Notes: generated by a model not told the origin, from the letters alone. A stretch of DNA of 48,127 nucleotides from Coprococcus sp. (GCA_016297495.1 JAEDGN010000012.1:1-48127), one strand, 5' to 3'; numbered from the stretch's first letter, positions 35,464 through 43,514 are shown. Translations and numbers: made by a program.

Positions 35464-36705
35464 CTAGCCTCTGATCTGAAAAATAAATTCTTCCAGTGCC
35501 AGATGAATATGCATGCCGTTCTCCAGTGTCATTGGCTGCTCTGTCGGTATCTGACGCCCATTCAGATAAATATGATTTGTCGAATTGCAGTCTACAATAA
35601 AATAATCATCTGAATTTTCTCTGTATTTGATGACCGCATGAATACGGCTGATGGCATTGTTATTGGTAATGACATAATCACAGCATTTATCCATCTTGCC
35701 GATAATGAAGGTCTGTTTATTCAGTTGAATCACTTCGCCTGTTTTCTTTCGGATCAGATATGGCACCCTGCTCTCCTGCATCTCAGGTACCATCTCTGTC
35801 GGTTCTTCTGCCATCATCTCTGCCCTGAGTTCTCTGCGCACCTCATCTGTGACTTCTGCACGCAGTGCTTCACGCACCTCATTCATGACTTCTGCACGCA
35901 GTGCTTCACGCACCTCATCCATGACCTCTGCACGCAGTGCTTCACGCACCTCATCCATGACCTCTGCACGCAGCGCTTCACGCACCTCATCCATGACCTC
36001 TGCACGCAGTTTTTCTCTTATCTCTGTATGATCCCCGGTACAGGACACTTCTTCCGTATCATCAGCATCACTGATACCTGAAACCGCAGGTTCCTCTTCA
36101 TCCGCAAGCCCTGACACTGTCCAGTCATCCAGCAATTCTTCAGGCAGCATATCCGGTCCTGCCTGAAGCATCTCGATAATATCCTGCAGATCTTCCAGTG
36201 AACGGATTCCTTTTTGAATCTTTGCCTGAACTCTGGCCACATATTCTCCATCCAGCTTCTGATCATATGTAAAATTATTGACGATTTTCTCAAGGCAATC
36301 TGAAAGTACCGTCTCTGAATCCATGGCTTCCTGACACGGAAGAACGATCAGATACAGTTTCTTAGTTGCCGGATCCAGCAGGATATAATCCGCCTCAAAC
36401 ATAACATACTCAATATCTATAAAAGAATCTTCAAGATAAGCCAGCAGGCGATACAAATTACTCAGCAAATTGCGCAGTACACCTATGGAGATATGGACCG
36501 GCCCAATATCTGCCAATGACACATAACCGGTAATATCATAGTTCACATCACCTGCCGTCTTATCCAGAGAACTTTTGATAAAGCCATCCATATCTGCTTC
36601 ATTGAGCAGCTGCAAAATCACATCATCAATTTCCTGTATTCTCTTATAGTGATAAGACAATACCTGCATTCCGTTTTTATTCTTTAGTTGTAGTAAATTA
36701 TTCAT
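35464..36705 (-). CDS. FHA-domain protein with DUF6382-like N terminus and 12-residue repeats
   Basis: A 413-residue protein with three parts. Residues 1-175 form a DUF6382-like domain (YKRIQEIDDVILQLLNEADM, YVMFEADYILLDPATKKLYL), seen in Clostridia beside FHA modules. Residues 230-300 form a charged coiled-coil made of 12-residue repeats (LRAEVMDEVREA). Residues 320-413 form an FHA domain with the phosphothreonine-binding pattern FIIGKMDKCCDYVITNNNA, ISRIHAVI and STNHIYLNGRQI. It should read Ser/Thr-protein kinase signals, but no kinase lies in the window. The ATG at 36705 has a weak ribosome binding site; a TTG at 36744 is possible. It follows a small membrane ORF. Confidence 0.85.
   Translation of the reverse strand: MNNLLQLKNKNGMQVLSYHYKRIQEIDDVILQLLNEADMDGFIKSSLDKTAGDVNYDITGYVSLADIGPVHISIGVLRNLLSNLYRLLAYLEDSFIDIEYVMFEADYILLDPATKKLYLIVLPCQEAMDSETVLSDCLEKIVNNFTYDQKLDGEYVARVQAKIQKGIRSLEDLQDIIEMLQAGPDMLPEELLDDWTVSGLADEEEPAVSGISDADDTEEVSCTGDHTEIREKLRAEVMDEVREALRAEVMDEVREALRAEVMDEVREALRAEVMNEVREALRAEVTDEVRRELRAEMMAEEPTEMVPEMQESRVPYLIRKKTGEVIQLNKQTFIIGKMDKCCDYVITNNNAISRIHAVIKYRENSDDYFIVDCNSTNHIYLNGRQIPTEQPMTLENGMHIHLALEEFIFQIRG
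35838..36017. repeat. Five 36-bp tandem repeats inside the FHA-protein gene
   Basis: Five consecutive 36-bp units (35838, 35874, 35910, 35946, 35982) differ at only a few positions. A more diverged unit precedes them at 35802. Each encodes 12 residues, LRAEVMDEVREA or close. The repeat keeps the reading frame. It is a coding minisatellite, not a CRISPR array, because there are no spacers. Confidence 0.92.
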
Positions 36706-36731
36706 CTTCACTTCGCCATCCGTACTAAATA

Positions 36732-36884
36732 TTATTTTGAACAAAATAAATTATATGCCAAAACAAGGCAAAATACAATCAGACAAATGCTTAAAATACT
36801 GGATTCTATAAAAAACATAATGGTCATGCCCACTGCAATCCAAAACAGTACAAACCCGCAGACCTTTTTCATGGCACTCACCAT
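36732..36884 (-). CDS. Small membrane protein (46-50 residues) upstream of the FHA gene
   Basis: A short ORF of 50 codons from ATG 36884, or 46 from ATG 36872. It reads MKKVCGFVLFWIAVGMTIMF followed by a second hydrophobic stretch LSICLIVFCLVLAYNLF. Two likely membrane spans lie close together with a short loop (IESS). It ends 27 bases before the FHA gene start on the same strand. The ribosome binding site is weak (GGTGAG), so translation is probable but not certain. No family is recognised. Confidence 0.6.
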   Translation of the reverse strand: MVSAMKKVCGFVLFWIAVGMTIMFFIESSILSICLIVFCLVLAYNLFCSK

Positions 36885-36929
36885 TATAAAATTATTCCTG
36901 TTTTATTTTATGCATCTGCATGCATTCTG

Positions 36930-37322
36930 TTATTCTTTATTCTCCTCTGTGATATGTTCAACGGCTTCCTCAACAGCTGCATCATCCTCTGACTTATTCG
37001 TAAAACGATGGATAATATCCGGAGCCATATCAATGATCTTGCTGACCGGATCACTGTTGTTAACAGGCACCATGCGGACTGATCCGTCCTTAATGACCAG
37101 TACGGCACTCGGTGTCATCTTTCCTCCCATACCGCCGCCCGCACTGTTTTTATGCTCCTGACTCCATGCACCGGCTCCAACACCAAAGGACACATCCACT
37201 AACGGCAAAATAAGCGTATCATTCACATGAACGGCATCACCTACAACGGTTTTTGTTGTCAGAAAACTATCCATACCTTTAAAGAGAGATTCAACTGTTT
37301 CATTGAATTTGTTGTCTGCCAT
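36930..37322 (-). CDS. ytfJ: GerW family sporulation protein YtfJ
   Basis: A 130-residue protein of the GerW/YtfJ family, which is linked to sporulation and spore germination. The hallmark glycine-rich GVGAGAWSQEHKNSAGGGMG and MTPSAVLVIKDG segments are present. The N-terminal part (VESLFKGMDSFLTTKTVVGDAV) is typical. It lies 19 bases after the DUF2953 gene, the ytfI-ytfJ pair of Bacillus. It supports a spore-forming host. Confidence 0.93.
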   Translation of the reverse strand: MADNKFNETVESLFKGMDSFLTTKTVVGDAVHVNDTLILPLVDVSFGVGAGAWSQEHKNSAGGGMGGKMTPSAVLVIKDGSVRMVPVNNSDPVSKIIDMAPDIIHRFTNKSEDDAAVEEAVEHITEENKE

Positions 37323-37341
37323 GTCTTATTCCTCCATATCT

Positions 37342-38253
37342 TTATATTCTTTTTACCTGTTTAACGATACTGAAAAACTGTTTATTCAAAAAGCTCTGCA
37401 CTGCAAAGGCCACAAACGTAAAAAGCCGGATGCTGCCGTGGAGTCTGACCTCACCTTCCATGATCTCCTGCCCGAATTCCGGCTGCAGAACCATCCGGTC
37501 CTCACACAGCGGATAAAAAATACTGAGCATTCCCAGCACCCGCCCGGTCGTGGCCGGATCATTGAAGCCAAAATGCCAGAACAATCTGTCGATCCTCGGA
37601 ATCAGCCGAATCAAAAGCCGTTTGAGCCGTCCCAGGAAAACAGTCAGCCAGAGATGGTTCTTGTCATCGTGATAAATCGCCATCAATTTATCTTTCTTCC
37701 TGCAGACATGCTCTGCTTTTTCAGCCAGCGACTGTATCCTGCTGCTGATTTTTGACGGTATGGAAACAATCCGGCCGAATACAGCCGTAAGCTTCTGCCG
37801 CAGATTAACCTGGATTTTTTCTGCGGAAGTCTCTATGCCGATGACCGGTTCTGATTCCGCGGAAGTCTCCATGCCGATGACCGGTTCTGATTCTGCGGCA
37901 TCCTCCGTTTTGACATTCTCTGTTTCTACTCTTTTATTCTTTCTGACGCGTTCCTTTTTTATTCGTTCCTTTTTAGGCCGGAGATTATCGTAGATACAGA
38001 AACAGGCAATTCTCAGACGGATATGCATGCGCTGCTCTTTTTCCTTTCCCGTATCCACCTGAAAAAGAAATTCAATCAGATGACATAGCCAGGATACCTT
38101 TCCCTCCGCCTCAACCGACGCGTATCTGGAGGCAGCTAAGTGATACCTTACGGGCACCAGAAGCACCACCGCTATCACCAACAGGAACAGGCACAGCAGT
38201 ATCAGTATCAATCCTCCGATTATTTTCAAAAGAAACAATATTATATGTAGCAA
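37342..38253 (-). CDS. DUF2953 membrane protein (YtfI-like)
   Basis: A 303-residue protein with one N-terminal membrane helix (residues 5-33) and a cytoplasmic DUF2953-like domain; the C-terminal part includes DKNHLWLTVFLGRLKRLL and FWHFGFNDPATTGRVLGML. Between them, residues 100-155 form a highly charged, variable linker with two exact-frame copies of a 12-residue unit (ESEPVIGxETSA). The start is TTG at 38253 behind GAGG. It is encoded just before ytfJ, the usual pair, and is thought to act in sporulation. Confidence 0.85.
   Translation of the reverse strand: MLHIILFLLKIIGGLILILLCLFLLVIAVVLLVPVRYHLAASRYASVEAEGKVSWLCHLIEFLFQVDTGKEKEQRMHIRLRIACFCIYDNLRPKKERIKKERVRKNKRVETENVKTEDAAESEPVIGMETSAESEPVIGIETSAEKIQVNLRQKLTAVFGRIVSIPSKISSRIQSLAEKAEHVCRKKDKLMAIYHDDKNHLWLTVFLGRLKRLLIRLIPRIDRLFWHFGFNDPATTGRVLGMLSIFYPLCEDRMVLQPEFGQEIMEGEVRLHGSIRLFTFVAFAVQSFLNKQFFSIVKQVKRI
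37823..37894. repeat. Two tandem 36-bp repeats inside the DUF2953 gene
   Basis: Units 37823-37858 and 37859-37894 differ at two positions only. They encode 12 residues each and lie in the variable linker. Unit length and frame behaviour match the repeats in the FHA gene 2 kb away, but the sequences are unrelated. Confidence 0.9.
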
Positions 38254-38269
38254 TTTTACACCTCAGCAT

Positions 38270-38578
38270 CTATTCTTCGAAAAAAGCATGTACATCTGTA
38301 TTGCCGGTTTTGTTGAGGACATCCAGTATAATCTCACCGGCCAGCATACAGGCCTCTCTGTGACTTCCGGCTATCCCGATAACCAGCTGATCCTTCGGAT
38401 AAAGCTGCGGCATTCGAAGCAGCTCACTATGACAGATATCCAGAAGATCATTGCGGTTTTTCGCCGGCATCAGACAGTAAGTTCCTGTCACTTTTTTTGT
38501 GAAACGAATAACATATTGATAATACAGACCTTTACCCTGCAGGGACTGTCCCAGATACATGTCTTTATACCAGCGCAT
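38270..38578 (-). CDS. Conserved-looking hypothetical protein, 102 residues
   Basis: A 102-residue soluble protein beginning MRWYKDMYLGQSL, with a basic N-terminal half and an IGIAGSHREACMLAGEIILD motif near residue 70. I do not recognise a family. It starts 3 bases after the upstream gene's stop, with GGAG in that gene's end, and ends 16 bases before the DUF2953 gene. It is therefore in the four-gene ytfJ cluster, perhaps sporulation-linked by position. Confidence 0.78.
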   Translation of the reverse strand: MRWYKDMYLGQSLQGKGLYYQYVIRFTKKVTGTYCLMPAKNRNDLLDICHSELLRMPQLYPKDQLVIGIAGSHREACMLAGEIILDVLNKTGNTDVHAFFEE

Positions 38579-38581
38579 AAA

Positions 38582-39991
38582 TTACTCCTGCCATTTTTCT
38601 TCTTCTCTCATGGTCATCCGCATGAGTTCGGCCGAAGCCCTTATTTCCACCTGATCCCTGCAATTTTCAAAACTCTGTAAAATAAGCTGTTCACACTCTT
38701 CCAGACTGTCACAGGCCACCGGGAGCTTCATCAGCGCATCCGAAATAACCGCCCGACGGATAATCATCGGATAATTGTTGAAAACCGATGTATACATTGC
38801 TAATAGCTTATCCGTTTTCCGGGCAATATAATCACGATCAGCAATGAAAATTTCTTTGTCCGTATCCAGCTGTGCAGTCATATCAACACCCGCCAGAATA
38901 TCGGACATCCGCAGACATTTAAAGTGCTCCTCCAAATGGATCTCCTGAATGATATCCTGATAACGCTGCATAACTGACAACAACTGATCTTCAAAAAGAA
39001 TATGCATCCCCACAAGCTTCTGCTGCTGATCATTCAGTCTGCCCAGATCATCGACGATATCCTCATCCATCCCCAGGAAATTCTGTTCTCTGGCTGCCTT
39101 CATATAAGAACGGATACATCTTACAGCCAGCGGCGCAACTTCACGGTCCTTCCCGGCAAAAATACCGTTCAGCACCAGGATATACAGATCATTGATCAGC
39201 TCAATCAGCTGAAAATCATAGGAAAATGCCTGTCCCAGCTGCTGTCCCGCAATCTGCAGCTTATCCAGAGCATTTTTAACTTTTTCTCCATCCAGGGAAT
39301 CAAAAGCAATGGCTTCCATATCGCGTACGATTTCCTGAAGATCCCCGTAAGCAGGATTAAGATCATCGGCATGAGGCAGCTGCGCCTGCTGAAACATATC
39401 ATTGAAAAAATAATCCGCAATATCACTGCGCGTTCCTGTATAACAGCTGCATGATTTTTCTACCATATCCAGGAATCGGCTCCTGGTCATACGGATTGGC
39501 ATTTCACCCATCATATTCTGCATGCGCATATTCATACCGGATGGTTCCGGATCCTGACAGATATAGCCATGTATCTCCATCATCAAAGCTTCCACATCCA
39601 CCGGAGCAGTCTCCTCCTCGTACCGGTACTGCAGACGGCTCAGTACATGCTCATAAAGTCCCAATATATGGACATAATCATACAAAGACTGCATTCTCTC
39701 CCGCAGGCCTTCTCTCAGCCCGTCCAGACGGCGAATGTCCTCTTCACCAATACACTGTCCGTCAGTCAGCTTTCCTGCCAGCTCAAGGAATAGCTTAAAC
39801 TCCCTCTGCGTCTTCTCGCCATCTATACTGCCGGCCTTCTCAAGATCATCATAATAGGTTGAGAAATTCACCGCCAGCTTACAAAATGACAGCTTCATAT
39901 AGCCTTCAGAAAGTATCCTGGCATATTCCTTCAAAGTCTGTTCAGGTTCAATTCCCCTGTCCAGATTTTTTAAAATCTTATTTTCATTCAT
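38582..39991 (-). CDS. Hypothetical helical protein, 469 residues
   Basis: A 469-residue protein, nearly all helical, with no signal peptide or membrane span. It begins MNENKILKNLDRGIEPEQTL. It contains a methionine-rich stretch (MNMRMQNMMGEMPIRMTR near residue 157) and many acidic helices. No catalytic motif or known domain is recognised. The ATG at 39991 follows GAGGAG at 7 bases. It is the first gene of the four-gene cluster ending in ytfJ. Confidence 0.82.
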   Translation of the reverse strand: MNENKILKNLDRGIEPEQTLKEYARILSEGYMKLSFCKLAVNFSTYYDDLEKAGSIDGEKTQREFKLFLELAGKLTDGQCIGEEDIRRLDGLREGLRERMQSLYDYVHILGLYEHVLSRLQYRYEEETAPVDVEALMMEIHGYICQDPEPSGMNMRMQNMMGEMPIRMTRSRFLDMVEKSCSCYTGTRSDIADYFFNDMFQQAQLPHADDLNPAYGDLQEIVRDMEAIAFDSLDGEKVKNALDKLQIAGQQLGQAFSYDFQLIELINDLYILVLNGIFAGKDREVAPLAVRCIRSYMKAAREQNFLGMDEDIVDDLGRLNDQQQKLVGMHILFEDQLLSVMQRYQDIIQEIHLEEHFKCLRMSDILAGVDMTAQLDTDKEIFIADRDYIARKTDKLLAMYTSVFNNYPMIIRRAVISDALMKLPVACDSLEECEQLILQSFENCRDQVEIRASAELMRMTMREEEKWQE

Positions 39992-40090
39992 AATCCGGCT
40001 CCTCATCTTTAAAAACAAAATGAATCATCTCTAAAATAATGTATAAAATATCCATCTTATATGACTATAAAACATTCATACTCTTCTGTC

Positions 40091-40123
40091 AAGAGAAGAA
40101 AAGAGGCTGCCACAGGCAGCCTC
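40091..40123 (-). terminator. Terminator after the NhaC-type transporter gene
   Basis: GAGGCTGCC (40103-40111) and GGCAGCCTC (40115-40123) form a perfect 9-bp stem with a 3-base loop. UUUUCUUCUCUU follows on the minus strand. It separates the transporter from the hypothetical gene downstream. Confidence 0.88.
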
Positions 40124-40141
40124 AAAGTCTTGCTTTTTATT

Positions 40142-41758
40142 TTATTCTTCCCGTCCGCCGACCATCATTCTGATGACCATCAATACACCGATCATCAGAA
40201 TAATGCCTGCAGCCAGACTAATCAACGGATTCTTTATAAAACCGGCAATGACGTAAGTCACGCAGGATACTGCCGCTGCAGTTACAGCGTATGGCAGCTG
40301 TGTCGATACATGATTGACATGATTACACTGTCCTCCGGCAGAAGCCATAATGGTCGTATCGGAAATCGGTGAACAATGATCACCACACACAGCGCCTGCC
40401 ATGCATGCGGATATGGACATAATCATCATGGTTTCATTCGTATTGGCAAATACGGCAACAACAATCGGTATAAGAATACCAAAGGTTCCCCAGGAAGTAC
40501 CTGTAGCAAAAGCCAGTCCACATCCAACCAGGAAAATAATCGCCGGAAGGAGATTGAGCAGACCTCCGGCAGCATGTTCCATGACCGCTGCCACAAATTC
40601 AGCCGCTCCCAGGCTGTCTGTCATAGCTTTTAATGTCCACGCAAATGTCAGAATGAGAATTGCAGGTACCATCGCTTTAAATCCTTCCGGTATACAGGAC
40701 ATGGATTCGCTGAAAGACAGAACTTTTCTCACAGCATAAAAGACAATGGTAATCACAAGTGCAAAGAAACTTCCCAGCATGAGTCCCACTGAAGCATCGC
40801 TGTTGGAGAAAGCCTCAATAAAAGAAGTTCCGCTGAAAAAACCGCCGGTATAGATCATACCGATAACACAGGCAATGATCAGAACCACTACCGGGAATAC
40901 AAGATCGATGACATGACCCTTTCCACTGTCATCTGATGCTTCCGCATTGGCATATGGCCTGTCCGATGTCGTATACAGATCTCCTTTCAAAGCATTCTGC
41001 TCATGGCGCTTCATAGGGCCATAATCCATCTTCATTACCACAATAGCAATCATCATAACCAGTGTCAGGATGGCATAATAGTTGTACGGAATGGCGCGGA
41101 TAAAAACAGAAAATCCATCTTCTCCCTCAACAAATCCTGTAACAGCTGCTGCCCATGAAGAAATCGGCGCGATGATACAGACCGGAGCCGCTGTAGCATC
41201 GATCAGATAGGACAGCTTCGCCCGGGATACATTATGTTTATCAGTAACCGGACGCATGACACTGCCAACCGTCAGGCAGTTAAAATAATCATCAATAAAA
41301 ATCAGCACACCAAGGGCAATTGTTGCCAGCTGTGCACCGACACGGCTTTTAATATGTTCAGCAGCCCAGCGTCCAAAAGCCGCTGAACCTCCCGCCCTGT
41401 TCATCAGGCATACCATAATCCCCAGTACAACAAGGAACACCAGAATGCCCACATTGTAGCTGTCAGACAATACACCAACAATGCCATCCTGAAATACATG
41501 GGTGATTGTCTTCTCGAAAGTAAAGCCGGACCAGAAAATACCGCCAATCAGAATGCCCACAAAAAGAGAACTGTACACTTCTTTTGTGAGCAATGCCAGA
41601 ATAATCGCCACAAGCGGCGGAATCAATGCCCAGAAAGTAGCATACATTTCCGGGACATATTCTGCTGCCTCCTCAGCAGCAAACACAACATCAGACTTAC
41701 AGATCATGACCAGCAAAAATGCCAAAATCCCCCATAAGCCTTTTTTCATCTCTCTCAT
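40142..41758 (-). CDS. lysW: NhaC-family transporter under a lysine riboswitch, probable lysine carrier (LysW-like)
   Basis: A 538-residue NhaC/ArsB-type membrane protein with about 12 hydrophobic segments; an N-terminal cleavable-looking signal (residues 4-28) precedes WALIPPLVAIILALLTKEVY. Conserved NhaC segments such as VFIDDYFNCLTVGSVMRP and CGDHCSPISDTTIMASAGG are seen. By sequence alone it would be called a Na+/H+ antiporter. The riboswitch in its leader points instead to lysine uptake or exchange; a lysine-regulated NhaC-type group named LysW is known. The ATG at 41758 follows AGGAGG. It is a single-gene unit with its own promoter and terminator. The gene symbol is by analogy. Confidence 0.85.
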   Translation of the reverse strand: MREMKKGLWGILAFLLVMICKSDVVFAAEEAAEYVPEMYATFWALIPPLVAIILALLTKEVYSSLFVGILIGGIFWSGFTFEKTITHVFQDGIVGVLSDSYNVGILVFLVVLGIMVCLMNRAGGSAAFGRWAAEHIKSRVGAQLATIALGVLIFIDDYFNCLTVGSVMRPVTDKHNVSRAKLSYLIDATAAPVCIIAPISSWAAAVTGFVEGEDGFSVFIRAIPYNYYAILTLVMMIAIVVMKMDYGPMKRHEQNALKGDLYTTSDRPYANAEASDDSGKGHVIDLVFPVVVLIIACVIGMIYTGGFFSGTSFIEAFSNSDASVGLMLGSFFALVITIVFYAVRKVLSFSESMSCIPEGFKAMVPAILILTFAWTLKAMTDSLGAAEFVAAVMEHAAGGLLNLLPAIIFLVGCGLAFATGTSWGTFGILIPIVVAVFANTNETMMIMSISACMAGAVCGDHCSPISDTTIMASAGGQCNHVNHVSTQLPYAVTAAAVSCVTYVIAGFIKNPLISLAAGIILMIGVLMVIRMMVGGREE

Positions 41759-41778
41759 TATAATATCCTCCTATATGT

Positions 41779-41820
41779 AAAAATGCCATGAACAACGCAA
41801 AACCTGCGCGCTCATGGCAT
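41779..41820 (-). terminator. Expression-platform terminator of the lysine riboswitch
   Basis: ATGCCATGA (41783-41791) and TCATGGCAT (41812-41820) form a 9-bp stem, followed by UUUUU on the minus strand. It lies just after the aptamer and just before the transporter's ribosome binding site, the position of an off-switch terminator. Confidence 0.75.
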
Positions 41821-41851
41821 AATTTAATCATACTTCTGAAAATCTTATACA

Positions 41852-42019
41852 TCTGATAGCGCTCCACCAAAGTGACAGTCCACAGCATATTCTGCTGTGT
41901 CCCAGGAACCGCATTCGGGTCTGCAGTCCCTTCGGCATCTTCCCCTTTCTTCTGAAACGGCCTTCCGGGCCCCTCCGTAGTCTCAGAATACTTTTGAAAA
42001 ATGCACCTCTATCAAGTTC
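41852..42019 (-). promoter_or_regulatory. Lysine riboswitch (L box)
   Basis: Read on the minus strand the region has the conserved L-box blocks in order. They are GATAGAGGTGC (42013-42003), AGTA within about 20 bases, AAAGGGGAAGATGCCGAAGG in the middle, a CTGGG block, ACTGTCA, and the closing TGGAGCGCTATC (to 41855). The first and last blocks pair as P1 (GATAG/CTATC). This matches the well-known lysine aptamer by eye; a covariance-model search has not been run. Lysine binding should favour the terminator downstream and shut off the transporter. Confidence 0.9.
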
Positions 42020-42037
42020 CATTGTTCATATAACAAT

Positions 42038-42066
42038 GTTTTATCATGTATAGACAATATTGTCAA
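42038..42066 (-). promoter_or_regulatory. Promoter for the lysine riboswitch-transporter unit
   Basis: On the minus strand TTGACA (42066-42061) is followed after 17 bases by TAAAAC (42043-42038). Transcription would start about 10 bases before the aptamer. The -10 box is weak. Confidence 0.6.
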
Positions 42067-42092
42067 TCTTTTCCAGAATTTACATAAAAAGA

Positions 42093-42896
42093 TTATTGCA
42101 CGTGAGTATGGGTAAACAGATGATCCTGACAATACTCATAATTGCCGTTGCATTTAGAGCAGAAGCGGAATTCCAGTTCCGGATTAGTCTCGTCTGTACG
42201 CCCGCACACCGCACATCTGTGCTTGCTCGGTGTCTTCTTCACAGCTCTGGTATACGCCGCCCGCCGCTTCATCTGCTTCGGAGAAACTCTTGTCTTCATC
42301 ATGGAGAAAAAGAAAATTGCAAAGTTCAGCAAAGCAAGAACAATGGATATCTTTGTCCCCATACTTCCCCGAATAATCTCATATACAAAAAGTGCAATAT
42401 CCAGATAAGCCAGCCACTTGATCTTAACCGGAATCAGGAACATAAGCAGCAGCTCCATATCCGGGAATATAAAAGCAAAAGCCAGGAACAGAGACATATT
42501 AATATAATAGGTATCCATGAAATAAACATTACCCGTCACAAAATAAGCAATAAAAGAACCAATAATGGTAAAAATAACACCTGACAGATAATAAACATTG
42601 AACTTAAAAGCCCCCCATACACTTTCAAGGGTCTGTCCCAGCATATAATATAAATACAGCGTAAAAATAAAAAAGATGATACTGGTATTCGGGGATTGAA
42701 GCAGGAAAGTAAACAGACGCCATATCTCTCCATGAAGAATCCTCTCAGGGTTCAGGCTCAGATAATAGTAATAAACCTGAGGTGCTGCAACATTGATCAA
42801 TAAACCAATAATATAAAGAACACAGATATACTTCATCAGGCCATGAATCGCATAACGCCCGAACTTCCTCTCCATCTTATTCAAAAAATTATCCAA
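42093..42896 (-). CDS. Rhomboid-like membrane protein lacking protease residues, with C-terminal zinc ribbon
   Basis: A 267-residue protein with six likely membrane spans in residues 18-205 and a Cys/His-rich tail. The span pattern and the EIWRLFTFLLQSP loop followed by YYMLGQTLESVWGAFKFN are as in rhomboid/derlin proteins. The GxSG active-site motif and the catalytic His are not visible, so it looks like a pseudoprotease. The tail shows CAVCG, FCSKC and then C, H, H and H, a probable zinc-binding module. The start is TTG at 42896 after AAAAGGAGAG. It has its own perfect promoter. Confidence 0.75.
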   Translation of the reverse strand: MDNFLNKMERKFGRYAIHGLMKYICVLYIIGLLINVAAPQVYYYYLSLNPERILHGEIWRLFTFLLQSPNTSIIFFIFTLYLYYMLGQTLESVWGAFKFNVYYLSGVIFTIIGSFIAYFVTGNVYFMDTYYINMSLFLAFAFIFPDMELLLMFLIPVKIKWLAYLDIALFVYEIIRGSMGTKISIVLALLNFAIFFFSMMKTRVSPKQMKRRAAYTRAVKKTPSKHRCAVCGRTDETNPELEFRFCSKCNGNYEYCQDHLFTHTHVQ

Positions 42897-42919
42897 TATG
42901 CTCTCTCCTTTTCATCAGG

Positions 42920-42951
42920 CCGGCACATTCCTCTTCAAAGTCATGTACCGG
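42920..42951 (-). promoter_or_regulatory. 5'-leader hairpin before the rhomboid-like gene
   Basis: CCGGCACAT (42920-42928) pairs with ATGTACCGG (42943-42951) with one G.U and a 14-base loop. It lies within the leader between promoter and ribosome binding site and has no U tract. It may stabilise the RNA. Confidence 0.5.
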
Positions 42952-42971
42952 CTGCCAATTGTTATGTTGTC

Positions 42972-43000
42972 ATTATAGGTTTTTCACAGGTTTTTGTCAA
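42972..43000 (-). promoter_or_regulatory. Consensus promoter for the rhomboid-like gene
   Basis: On the minus strand TTGACA (43000-42995) and TATAAT (42977-42972) are 17 bases apart, a perfect match. It begins 5 bases after the end of the LysM gene. Confidence 0.88.
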
Positions 43001-43004
43001 TTCA

Positions 43005-43415
43005 CTATTTTTGATCCTGACGCAGTATCCTGTCGGACGGTATATTCAAAACCGTCCCCACCGCATAGGATGGAAATTCATCAGGATTCAGCACCTTCAA
43101 TTCATCCCATGTCATATTAAACATGGAGAGTATCTGCTCCAGATTCTCTCCTTCCCGCACAACATAGGGAAAAGTTTCCGGCACATTGATACCTCCGGTC
43201 CCAGGCATTCCTGTCTGTGTACGTACCGGTATACAAAGCTGATCGCCGATCTGCAGATTATAAATACGAGCTCCCGGATTCTGCCAGATAATATCTGCTA
43301 CTCTGACATCATAAACCCGGCTCAGTTTATAAAGCGTATCCCCTTTTTTGATGACATGGACAATCCCACGGCACGGTCGGCCATTAAGCGCCTCCCCACT
43401 GACATAATAATTCAT
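43005..43415 (-). CDS. Small protein with two LysM domains
   Basis: A 136-residue protein with two LysM motifs: residues 18-64 (VHVIKKGDTLYKLSRVYDVR) and residues 82-130 (YVVREGENLEQILSMFNMTW). LysM binds N-acetylglucosamine polymers such as peptidoglycan or spore cortex. No signal peptide is visible, so it may act in the mother cell during sporulation or be released by another route; this is inference. The ATG at 43415 follows CAGGAA. The frame extends 38 codons further upstream but overlaps a TATAAT box at 43442-43437, so the short form is chosen. Confidence 0.82.
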   Translation of the reverse strand: MNYYVSGEALNGRPCRGIVHVIKKGDTLYKLSRVYDVRVADIIWQNPGARIYNLQIGDQLCIPVRTQTGMPGTGGINVPETFPYVVREGENLEQILSMFNMTWDELKVLNPDEFPSYAVGTVLNIPSDRILRQDQK

Positions 43416-43485
43416 GGCATTCCTGTTCCTGTTTTTATTATAATCTATGTATTCCCCCGGCAAATGTGCAGATAGAAATTTACGG

Positions 43486-43514
43486 TTGTTTTTTACCATT
43501 TCCTGTCGTATAAT
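43486..43514 (+). promoter_or_regulatory. Candidate promoter for the dehydratase activase gene
   Basis: TTGTTT (43486-43491), a 17-base spacer and TATAAT (43509-43514). It gives a leader of about 105 bases. It faces the LysM gene, whose own weak promoter overlaps the region on the other strand. Confidence 0.65.

Noticed and set aside
35838..36017. Regular 36-bp repeats resembling a CRISPR array
   Set aside because: The units are directly adjacent with no spacers and stay in frame within the FHA gene.
41697..42022. Short minus-strand open frames upstream of the NhaC-type gene
   Set aside because: They overlap the lysine riboswitch, whose conserved blocks explain the sequence better than coding.
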